Below, piece by piece: positions 54,207 to 64,000 of a DNA stretch of 64,000 bases. The stretch covers positions 682,001 through 746,000 of the forward strand of contig CANXME010002675.1 in NCBI GenBank assembly GCA_948144175.1. The letters run 5' to 3'. This DNA is from Closterium sp. NIES-65. Its lineage: Eukaryota; Streptophyta; Zygnematophyceae; Desmidiales; Closteriaceae. A program made the position numbers and the translations under genes. Numbering within the stretch: the first letter of the stretch is position 1; every line of letters begins with the position of its first letter. The notes below the pieces were generated by a model. The model ran no database searches. It saw only the letters and a list, made by a program, of their open reading frames with translations, and had not been told where the DNA came from.

Positions 54207-54600
54207 TGTAGCATGCCAACACATGTGACTGTACACCAATTGTGGTGTACAGTTGGGTTTGGACTACACCCAACTTTGGGTGTAGTCTTGCACTTTGGGG
54301 TGCCAATCCACCCAATTGTGGTGGAGCCCCCAAATGCAACCCTCTTGACTTGTGGGTACCTCACTTCCCACAAATGAGGTTCCCCAAAGCCAAGTGGGCC
54401 TAGGGTTGCCTCACTTCTACAAAGTATGGGCAACCCAACCCACTTGACCTATGGTTCCCTCATCCCCCCAAGTGAGGTCAACCCAACCTATGGTCCCTTT
54501 GATCCTTCCCTTCCATCCTTCCCTTCCAACGTTCCCTTCCAACTATGTATGCTAGGTTGCCTCTCTAATCTAATTACTTGTTCAATTCACAATCTTCACA
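54207..54600 (+). repeat. 5' LTR of Copia D with serial hairpins
   Basis: This LTR begins TGTAGCATGCC and ends TTCACA, followed by the primer site. Its first 80 bp hold two perfect 11-bp stem, 4-nt loop hairpins (54228-54253 and 54262-54287), followed by weaker ones. Confidence 0.78.
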
Positions 54601-56179
54601 TGGTATAGAGCTAGTTGTTCCTAAGCCTTTTCTCTCCCTCAAAGTTTTTCTTCCCCATGGGCCCACCCCACAGCCACAAACCCCCTACGTGTGGCTCAAC
54701 CTAGCACCTCCTTGGCACGACCTACGCAAGTGCATCATCCCCCCCCGTCGCCGCGACACACTGTCGCTGCCCCCCGCCCCCCCCCCCCCCCCACTTTCTT
54801 TTTTCCCGCCGCCGCGCCTTCTCTGGCGCCGCCTGCGCATCCCGCCGCGACGCCTTGTCGCCGCCTCCTCCTCCCTCCGCCGCGACACCCCGTCGTCGCC
54901 TGCCCCTCCCGCTGCCGCGACGTCGCATCGCCGCCTCCCCCTACCGCCGCCGCGCCTACTTCGGCGTCGCCCGCGCATCCCTCCGCCGCGACACCCCGTC
55001 GTCGCCTGCCCCTCCCGCTGCCGCGACGTCGCGTCGCCGCCTCCCCCTACTGCCGCCGCGTCTTCCTCGGCGCCGCCTGCGCATCCCTCCGCCGCGACAC
55101 CCCGTCGTCGCCTGCCCTTCCCACTGCCGCGACGTCACGTCGCCGCCTCCCCCTACCGCCGCCGCGCCTTCCCCGGCGCCGCCTGCGCATCCCGCCGTCG
55201 CGACGCCCCGTCGTCGCCTCCCGTCCCGTCGCCGCGACTTCGCGTCGCCGCCTGCACTCCCCATCGCCGCGACCCCCCCTGTCGCCACCTAAGCATCCCG
55301 CCGCCGCGACTCGCTCGTCGCCGCCTGCACGATCCTCCGCCGCGACTTCGCGTCGCCGCCTACGCATCCCGCTGCCGCGACCTTCTTGTCGCCACCTGCG
55401 CGACCTGCCGCCGCAACTTCGCGTCGCCATCTGCACCCCTTGCCGCCGCGACCTAAAGTCGCCGCCCGCGCGACCCGTTGCCGCGACCTAAAAATCGCCG
55501 CCCCCGCATCTTACCGCCGCGACCTACTCGTCGCCACCCGCGCATTTTTGCCGCCGCGCCTTCCTCGTAGCAGCCGCCTCATCCCTCAGCAGCAGCGTCA
55601 TTGGAGCAACAGCCCCGCCCACACCTACACCTGCGTTCTTCCTCCCACTCCCCCTTTCCTCTTCCTCTCCTCCCACGCAGCAGCAGCCGAGACACCTCAG
55701 CAGCCACAACAGCAACAGCGGCAGCAGCGGCAGCGGCAGCAGCAGCGGCAGCAGCTGCATCCACCATCTTCCTCCCCCCTCCTCCCCTCCCCCCCCCCCC
55801 CCCCTCTCCTCCCTCTCAGCAGCAGCAGCGGCATCAGCTGCAGCAGCGGCAGCGGCGGCAGCAACGGAAACAGCTGCATCCACCATCTTCCTCCCCCCCT
55901 CCTCCCCTTCCCCCCCCCCCCCCCCCCCCCCCTCTCCTCTCTCAGCAGCGGCAGTAGCAGCAGCATCGCCAGCAACGGCAGCAGCGGCAGCAGCAGCAGC
56001 AGCCGAAGAAGACCTCCACTCCCCGCAGCAGCACCCCCCCCCCCCTTCCCCCCCCCCCGCCCTCCTCCCTCTCGGCTGCCGCGTGTCGACCCGCCGTCGC
56101 CCTCCCCCCTTGATCGCCGCGGGTCCACCCGCCGCCGCCCACCTCTAGGCCGCCGCGGATCCACCCGCCGTCGCCCCTC
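54601..56179 (+). repeat. GC-rich repetitive leader of Copia D
   Basis: The leader contains units of roughly 100 bp built on CGCCGCGAC and CGTCGCCGCC (about 54740-55560). CAG/GCAGCAG tracts and long poly-C runs (about 55786-55803, 55902-55932, 56033-56060) follow. Several frames are open through it because of composition. I do not call them genes. Confidence 0.7.
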
Positions 56180-59100
56180 ATGGCTACCACTCCTCCCCCT
56201 CTCCCTCCTCCCATTGACGCCTCCTCCGTCGACAAGCTTCAGCTTGCCGCGGACCGCTCGGCGATTAATTGGCATTCCTTCGTTGGGAGTATCTGCCGTG
56301 TTCTCCAAGATGCATTCGTCGGACCCTACTGCGTCATCGACGTCCTCCTCCGCCGCCCGCAAGCCCTCCAGCCTACGGCACCCAATCACCCCGGCGAACC
56401 CCCTCCACCCCCCATTCCTCCTGGTCCTCCTCCTACTGAACCCACCTTGGAGATCGCCACTACCCCAGCGCTCCAGGATGCAGCCAATGCCGCATTCCTC
56501 CACGATCGCCGCGAATACCTCATCCGCAAGGCGGAGCGTGAGGTTGCGGTACACAACCACGACTTCGCGGTAGCGGAACGCGCCAATCGCCTGGCGCTCC
56601 TTGATGAATACAATACGGCCATGGCGGACTACCTCCCTCGGAGCATCGCGTGGGCCACTGCTGACAACCGCGCCTGCACCATCCTCCTCGGCGCACTCCC
56701 TGGTACCCTCATGCGCCGTTTCCAAGCTCGCGAGATGCGCGCCTCCCTCATCTGGGCCGAGCTCCAGGCGATGTTCGAGCGTCGCGACATCAGCTCTGTC
56801 GGCGCTCTGTTCCAGGAGTACTTCTCCATCACCCTCGCCACTTGTGATGGCGCAGTTGACTACGTGGGGCGCATGCAGGAGGTCGCTGATCGCCTTGCGG
56901 CACGCCAAGCTGCCCTCCCTGAGCCTCTGCAAATCCACCGCCTCCTCTACAACCTCACCCCGGACTACGAGTCCCGCCTCCATGCCTTCACTGAGGCCAA
57001 CCCCATGGCCAGCCTCGACGACGTGGTCCAGTGGATCATTGTCACGGAGGTCAAGCTTCGTACCCCCGTTGTCAACCTTACCACCCCTCAGTCCTCCTCC
57101 TCCACCTCCCTCAACGCTACGCAGCCGCGCAACCAGGGTGGTCGCTACGGCGGCGGCGGAAGCCGTGGTGGTGGCGGTGGTGGTGGAGGCCGTGGTGGTG
57201 GCGGTGGTGGTAGTGGTGGCCATGGTGGCCGTGGTGCCGGTGGAGGTGGTGCTGGCAGCGCCCCTGCTGGAGGACCTTCCGGTTCTGGTGGTGCTGTGAC
57301 TCGAGGCGGACGCCCTGGCACTCTCCCCCCATCCACATATGTGCGCCGCCATGGTCCCCATGCTGGTACCCCTTGCGGCCAGACCAACCATCCCCCCACC
57401 ACGTGCTTTAAGGCACTCGACGACGCCTGGTTTGATCGAGGCAACACTGGCACCCCTCCTCGCTGGAACTCGATCGCACCTCGCCCCACCTTAGTGGATA
57501 TTCAAACCCTCCCCTCTTTCCTCCCTGCTCACCTCCGCATGGTCACCCCCTCCCCACCCTCACAGCTGCAGCAGTTTCAGCAGCACCAGCAACTGCAGCA
57601 CCAGTACTTCCACCAGCGGCAGCAGCAGCCGCAGTTTCTCCAGCCCCAGCAGCCGCCGCTGCCGCAGGTCTTCCAGCCACCGCCGCTGCAGCAGAAGCAG
57701 TTCCTTCCCCCACCCTCGCAGCAGCAGCCACTCACCTTCGGCACGGCGGCCATGGCCGCTCATACCTCCCTTCCTCCTCCTCCCCCCTGGGGTTCCCTCC
57801 CCTCCCCACCCCCCAAGTGTTTCCGACACTTCTGGTAGTTTCCTTGGTAATATCAGTGTTGCACTGTCCGTTGCTGCCATGTATCCCTCTGCTATCAATG
57901 AGACTTCGTTTCAGTATCCCGTCCCACCCCCTCATCCCTCTTCTCCCACCCTGGACTTTGTCCTTGACAGTGGAGCCACTGAAACCGCACTGAAAGATGC
58001 TGGCACTCTCACCCCACTACCACTTCCCACTCAGGTTCATGGAGCTGATTCCAGCTTTTCCATTCCATGCACTCACCTTTCCACCCTCCCTTGCACTGCC
58101 TTCCCCTCCGGTAAGGTCACAGGTCTCCACATCCCCACTCTCCGCAACAACCTCCTCTCCCACCGTGAGCTCCAAGGTGTTGGTATCACTGCCACTTACC
58201 CCGGTTATGCCAATTACTGTGATCTCTACCAGACCTCCTCCGGTCGCTTCCTTCTCCGCATTCCGCTTTGCCCCCGCACTCGCCTCTACACACTCCGCAC
58301 ACCTCGCACATCTTTCTGCCACATCACCACTCGTTCCGGTGCTTCCACCGCTCCACCTCCTCCTCCTTTACTTCCCCCTTCCCCTCCCACTCAAGTAACC
58401 TCTTCTCCCTCCCCACCATCCCCCTCCTCCCCTCCCGTTCCTTCCTTTACCCCATCTCCCTCCTCCTCCGCTGCCCTCTCCCACCCTGCTGTCCTCCTAC
58501 ACCACAGACTCGGCCATCCCAACTTCACCGCCCTTCGCACCACAGTCACCTCTCGCCTCCTCCGCAGCCTTCCTCCCGTCTTACCTCCCCTCCCCTCCTC
58601 CCCCTCTCCCCCATGCCCTTCATGCATTCACGGCAAGCTCAAACAGTCCCCCCACCACAGTCATCCCACCTTCGCCGCCGCCCCCATTGACCTTGTGCAC
58701 ATGGACCTCTGGGGCCCCTATCCCATCCGCTCCTGCCAGGGGCATCGGTACATGCTCGTCCTCGTTGACGACCACAGCCGGTACTCCACCACCTTCTTCC
58801 TTCACACGAAAGACCAGGTGTCGTCAGTGGTCATCAACTGGGCCGAACAGTGCCGCAATCACTTCAAACGCCCCATTGGCCGCCTTCACTCTGATGGTGG
58901 GGGTGAGTTCATCAATAACACCCTTGCCACATACTGCGCCACCTACGGCATCCAGCAGACCTCCACTCTGCCCCATTCCCCTCAGCAGAACGGCATTGCT
59001 GAGAGCCGCATTCGTGAGATCACCAAGATTGCTCGCTGTCTCATTGCTCATGCCTCCACCCCTCCTTCCCTCTGGAGCTATGCCCTCCTCCACGCCGCCC

Positions 59101-59330
59101 TTCTCCTTAATCTCCGCTCCCACCCTCAGCATCCTTCCTCCTCCCCTACAGAGCTCTGGTCCAACGCCAAACCCGACGCTGCCGGCCTTCGCGTTTGGGG
59201 CTGCAAGGCCTTCGTTCTCATCCCACCCGCCGACCGCTCCCGCGCCGCTGGCAAGCTTGCTCCTCGCGCCCTAGAATGCGTTTACCTTGGGCACAATCGC
59301 GACTCCCCAGGCTACCTCAGGACATCCCCC
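56180..59330 (+). pseudogene. gag and integrase-bearing pol region of Copia D
   Basis: Gag starts MATTPPPLPPPIDASSVDK and ends in a Gly-rich stretch, a knuckle-like C-x4-H-x4-C (CGQTNHPPTTC) and a Gln-rich tail. The pol part carries protease, the pre-integrase zinc region and the integrase core. It is a truncated fossil. Confidence 0.78.
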
Positions 59331-59340
59331 AAATTTGTGG

Positions 59341-60469
59341 TTGCGTTTTCAGCCCGAGCCCACCAATTTCACCATCGGAAATGTATTTCCAACTTGGGAT
59401 TCGTGGTTTTCATGATTCCACAAGGAAGAGCACTCTCAGGCCCACTTTGAAGGTCCTTCACATCCCAACCTTGGGTGTGGGCAACTTGAGCACCTTTTTG
59501 GGCACTTTAACTCCCTTGAGGTGTTTCCCTTGAACTAGTTTGACAGTCTGCTTTCCAAAGGTACAACCTTTGTTTCAGGCCCAGGTTAAAAAACACGGTT
59601 GTCGGCTTCAGTCTTTGTTACAAACAGGCACAGAGGTTGTTGGTGCAACCCTACGGTTTGCACTCGGCTTGTTGTCCGTGTGCGTGCATGCGTGTGTGCA
59701 TGGAATGGTATGAAGGCACGAGATAATACATATATCATGCTTATTATAGTGTGTGAATGATGAGTCATTATGTCGAGTGTGTGTGTCGAGTCAATTGCGA
59801 GTTATCGTTAGTCGCGTGTTACGCGGTCATTTTGTGTGTCCCGCGCGGTTTCTATTTTGTCGCTTGTGTGTCTCGCGCGGTTTCTATTTTGTCGTGTGTC
59901 AAACGTTCGGCGTGTCGCAGGTGTGTGCAAAAGACCCATCGAGAACTCAAGGATGAGTTTGTGATGAAGAACCCGAGCCTTGCTGTCAAGCGTCAAGTGA
60001 TTTCGAAGCTCGCCAAAAGGGTACACTTCAAGATGTTGAAGATAGTTACATTGCAATGTGTAGTGTAACATTTCTATCGTGTAGACCCTTGTGGGGGGTA
60101 GTTTCGAGACCCTTGTTAATTGGGGACAGTGTGGCACTATTCCACATCACTGTACCTTGGCTCTTGGGGTTTGTAGGAGCTGGGAGTCACTCCCAACTCG
60201 TAAATCTTCCTAATTTGTGTTCTAAGACTATAGTGGCTGCCATAGTGCCGTTCGTTCAAACCAATGGTGTGTCGTGAGTACTTGGTAAAATTGTGCGATC
60301 TAAATTGCCTATGGCAGGTGACTTTAGGACGCTCCAGATCCAATTTGAATCAGGTCATTTGAAGCTGTGACCAGAACGCTATGATCGTTTAAAGCCGCTG
60401 TGCAGAAATCCGACTATGCACTCAATCTTTCGGTTTAGGCACATTGGAGCCTACACTGTCCATAATAAG
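59341..60469. other. Unassigned region, probably holding the LTR of Copia E
   Basis: I see no gene. The AT-richer text includes a TGTGTGTCGAGTCAA stretch and a near-repeat of CGCGCGGTTTCTATTTTGTC (two copies at about 59845-59899). The LTR of element E should end just before 60470, but I could not define its TG start. Confidence 0.4.
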
Positions 60470-63400
60470 TGGAATCAGAGCCCCTTGGAGCAGCTACGAA
60501 AATGGCTGGACCTGAAGAAAGGGGTGACAGAGGTGCTGGAGGCAGTGGAGGACCCCAAGCACAAGGTCAACCCCGTGATTCAGCCATGGCGCCCGCGCAA
60601 CCTTCTCTTGGACCTTCAAGGGATGAACCAAGAGTGTTTGGGCTTGACAAGTTCAACGGCGACAACTTTGCTGAGTGGTCCTTCATAATGGAGAACGTGT
60701 TTGACCACTATGACCTGCTGGAGGTGATGGAAGGAACGGAGAAGCACCCCGAGAACGACCTGGAGAAGAGCCTGTGGGTGCGGAAGAGCGCACAAGGCTA
60801 TCTCCTACTTGGGCAAGCGTTGGGGAGCAGCCAAATCCGTCACATCAAGCCATTCCAGCGTGAACCAGAGAAGGGACCAAAGTCATGGGCTGCTCTCAAG
60901 GGTGTACACGCTCCTGCAACAGCGGCGGTAGCTGTGGTGTTGGAACAGCAAATGGCAACACTACGAATTTAAGAGGATGAAGTGGTTGAAGAAGGGGTGC
61001 AGAAATTCTTCGACTTGTTGACGCGGCTTGAAGAAACCGATTTGAACTACAGTGAGCTCCAAAATAAGACCAAGTTGCTGGCCCTATTCCTGGAATCGTG
61101 GTCCTCGCTCATCATCAACTTGAACCGTGATCTGCCACGTCTCTCGCTTGAAGACATGAAGCACGAGATCCTTCAATAGGACTTCCGCCGCTGTGAGTTG
61201 GCGAGTGCGGATGGCGCTGGGGCAGCGAGCGTCGGCCGTGGATATAGCCGAGGAAGAGGCAGAGGACGAGGGGGAGGAAGGTTTGGTGCCAGCAACTTCA
61301 GTGGAGGCTGCGGAAGTGGCGGTTACGGCAGCGACGATAAGAGCTACGGTCGTGGTCGCGGCCGGTTCGACAGCGAGTGTCATTATTGCCACAGCAGCGG
61401 ACACATGTGGCGCGATTGCTTTAAACTCCCTGATGGATGGACCCCTACTCAAGGACAAGAGGGTAGAGGACCAGGAGGAGGGAGAGGAAGAGGCCGTGGG
61501 GGCCGTGGCGGTCGCGGAGGCAGTGCTGCAAACATGAAGAGCGAAGATAATGAAAAGGACCCGAGCGGCAATCGGTACCCGGGTCAATTCAGCTTTGTGT
61601 CAACGCAAGCACCAGCTGCACCAGAGAAGAATGAAGACTTTGAAGAGCCTGCAGCTGTGGGAAAGGTCACCCTTCACCTTCTAGACTATTGGGTGATCGA
61701 TAGCGACGCTACATATACCATGACACCTCGCACGGACTTACTCACCGAACCTGAACCGTCACCAGTGAAGCATGTCACATCGGCTCTGGAGCAGCGAGCA
61801 GAGGTGAAAGGCATGGGCAAGGCCATATCCAAGGGTGCTGATGGGAAGATGGTGGGCCTCAAGAATGTGCTTTGGGTGCCCTGATTTCCGTGCGGCGGTT
61901 GGCAAAGGTCGGCATGGACACGAACTCGAAGGGAGCCAAGACCTACACCGCGAGGCTTGGCGAGCGGATTCTATGGGACCTTCACGTGGATAAGGATGTC
62001 TACAATGAGATGTGGCAGATCCCTGTGGTCCCCATGCCTAAGGAGAGGCAAGTGGCAGCAAGCATCAGCACCAAGGGTGAAGCGGTTGGTAGCGCGGACG
62101 GTCGCACTAAGGAGAATGAGCTCAAGAGGAGCAAACCTGGAGGTACCAGCAAGCTGTGTGATCCTAAGGAGAGTGGTGCAGCAGCCAAGAAGCAGCACAA
62201 GGGTGAGGAGAACCCCGAGGCAGCACCGAAGGAGGACTACGGAGAGAGTATGTGGGGCGCTATTGTGAGCGCGGCATTCTCCAATCCAACTTCGGCTACG
62301 GGGGAGTGTGATTGGCTCACATTGCATCGGCGAATGGGGCATGTGGCCCTGCCCATCTTGCAACAGCTAGTGAAGAATGAGATGGTTGCTGGCATACGTG
62401 TGAAGGGGGAGCCCAATGAGGTGCTTGGCTGCCCAACGTGCATTCAAGCCAAGTTCACCCGGTTTCCGTTCCCTACTTGGGAGGCAATGGCAAAGGCACC
62501 ACTTGATGAGATGGTAATGGAAGTGGTGGGCCCCCTGAAGCTTGGAGCTGCTGGAGCTGAATATTTCCTCACCATTGTAGATGTCAACACCCGCATGACC
62601 TGGGTGTACGTGCTGTCCAAGAAGAGAAACGTAGCTGAAACGGTGAAGACCGATTGGTTGCGAATGGTTGAGCGGCAACAAGACTGCACCGATCATGGGG
62701 GAGAGTTCCTGACCAAGGAGTTCGGATTGTAGCTGACGAAGAATGGGATAAGGCACTCCCTTACCATGCCATACTTCCCTGCAATGAACGGTATCGCCGA
62801 GCGAGCGAACCGCACAATCACGGAGACGCCACGCGGGTTGCTTATTGAAGCCAGGCTACCCGACTATTCATAGCCTGATGCGGTGCGGAGTGCATGTGTG
62901 GCCAAGAACAGAGCCCTGAATCATGTGGGAGCAGACAAATGGGTGCCCTATGTGGAGTGGATCGGAAGAAAGCCAAAGGTGGATATGCTTCGGGTGTTCG
63001 GGTGCATGTGTATGGCGCTCGTGCCCAAGCACCTTTGGCACAACAAGCTTGGTGCCAAGGTGATATGGGTGGTGCACTTGGGCATGGCTCAAAACAGCAA
63101 GGGTTGGCTTCTTTGGGACTCATTCACTAAGAAGTTCTTGGTGAGCAGGGACTGCAAGTTCATGGAGAACCTGATGTACAATGATTGGAAGGCGGAGAAT
63201 GAGGCGAAGATAGGCATGTGGTTTGGGGAGGTGAAAAGTTCCGGCTTGGAGCACATGGAGCTGCCTTTGGAGCTGAGCAGCGGCAGCACTAATACAAGGC
63301 AATCTTCCCTTGTGAATGGGGGAGATGAGGCCAATGATGCAGAGGAAGAAGAGGAGGTGCAGCAAGTGAGCGAGCGTGCACCGACACTTCTTTCCCGCAC

Positions 63401-64000
63401 TACGATTGCTCCACAGATCCGAGCCACACCGCAGCAACGCCAAGGCCTTTAAGTCCCTGCAGCTGAGGAGGAAGAAAGGGGCAAGAGGAGAGCTCAAGCC
63501 CCTAATAGGGTGACATAAGATGCACCGGGAAAGCAAGGCAAGACAGCCTTGGTCGGAGCGGCAATGATGGTCGGAGACGACAAGGAGAGTGACTAAGAGG
63601 AGTATGGATTCGTGTTCTTCTCTCCGGTGGAGATGCCGGGGGAACTAGCAACTCTCAAGGATGCCTTTGAGAGTAGTGATACAGAGGAGTGGATGAAGAC
63701 CATGGAGAGTGAGTTGAAGAGCATTGAGGAGAGCGACACATGGGAATTGGTGGAGCTACCGGAGGGGCGTAAGGCGATTACGTCCAAGTGGCTCTTCAAG
63801 ATCAAGTCCGATGCCGACGGCAAGATCGAGCGATACAAGTCTAGGCTGGTGGCCAAGGGGTACCAGCAGAAGGAGAAGGTGGACTTCAAGGAGCTTTTTG
63901 CCCCTGTGGTGAAGCCGACGACGCTGCGTACCCTACTCGCGGGAGCTGCCATCAAAGGATGGGTGGTGAAACAAATGGACATGACAACCGCGTTCCTCAA
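60470..64000 (+). mobile_element. Copia LTR retrotransposon E, degraded, runs off window
   Basis: This is a third Copia lineage, less GC-rich. It has a primer site TGGAATCAGAGCCCC at 60470, gag (FNGDNFAEWSFIMENVF), a zinc knuckle (CHYCHSSGHMWRDC), a protease-like segment near 61690, a pre-integrase region (LHRRMGHVALP ... CPTC), integrase and the start of RT (WLFKIK, KSRLVAKGYQQ) at the window end. It is broken in several places and clearly older than B and C. The 5' LTR must lie between about 59.6 and 60.47 kb, but I could not fix its start. Confidence 0.8.

Larger units (their letters stand above)
54207..59340 (+). mobile_element. Copia LTR retrotransposon D, 5' part
   Basis: This is a second Copia family. 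It has a 394-bp 5' LTR (TGTAGCATGCC ... CTTCACA), a primer site TGGTATAGAGCTAG at 54601, a long GC-rich repetitive leader, gag (about 56180-57838), protease (LDSGAT), a pre-integrase HHCC region (HHRLGH ... CPSC) and integrase (HMDLWGP, HSDGGGEF, QQNGIAE). Recognisable coding stops in the integrase C-terminal region. No RT, RNase H or 3' LTR is seen. It is truncated, with few other breaks. Confidence 0.82.

Noticed and set aside
54578-56573. Long Pro/Arg/Ala frames on both strands in the Copia D leader
   Set aside because: They are open only because of GC-rich repeats and poly-C or CAG tracts. No domain is found, and they lie between a primer site and gag.

Overview
The window looks like a nuclear contig from a streptophyte (green plant lineage). 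Three things support this: a plant-type leucine-rich-repeat receptor-like kinase (LRR-RLK) split into many small GT-AG exons, plant-style Ty1/Copia elements primed by initiator tRNA-Met, and a non-autonomous hAT transposon. The very GC-rich Copia polyproteins and the intron-heavy RLK remind me of zygnematophycean algae such as Closterium. That species guess is recollection and was not tested.

Layout. 1-2018 is the 3' part of a Copia element (copy A). From 2847 to 37420 I read one very long plus-strand LRR-RLK locus whose 5' end lies outside the window. It has LRR exons L1-L8 (2847-10466), a nearly whole Copia element B (11987-19495) in an intron, LRR exons L1'-L4' (20324-25199), a last LRR exon (25611), a six-cysteine exon (25812), a Ser-rich stalk plus transmembrane exon (26224), and six kinase exons (27051-37420). 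A second young Copia element, C (29108-36674), sits in the intron between kinase exons 4 and 5. Every LRR exon is exactly 72 nt and in the same phase, so exons can be gained or lost without shifting the frame. Copy A plus L1-L4 (1-7820) is almost identical to the end of B plus L1'-L4' (17478-25323). A recent tandem duplication of about 17.5 kb therefore expanded the receptor ectodomain and copied part of the retroelement.

37421-39662 is 3' flank. 39662-40396 is unique sequence rich in CGAACA/TGTTCG. 40397-49457 is an older, more diverged second copy of the 3' half of the RLK and its flank, and it has no element C. It preserves the empty insertion site. A minisatellite in this flank has expanded to about two dozen units.

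49648-50686 (minus strand) is the catalytic part of a different kinase (TKL/Raf-like) with an in-frame stop in the activation segment. Low-complexity open sequence upstream (to 52930) may belong to it. 53104-53304 is a small array of self-complementary units bounded by 37-bp direct repeats. 53412-54206 is a reverse-transcriptase fossil cut by a second kind of Copia element, D (54207 to about 59340, 5' part only). D's LTR opens with a series of perfect hairpins. 60470-64000 is a third, degraded Copia lineage (E) that runs off the window.

The main story is a receptor kinase evolving by modular LRR-exon duplication among active transposons, with paralogous empty sites that let the order of events be read.
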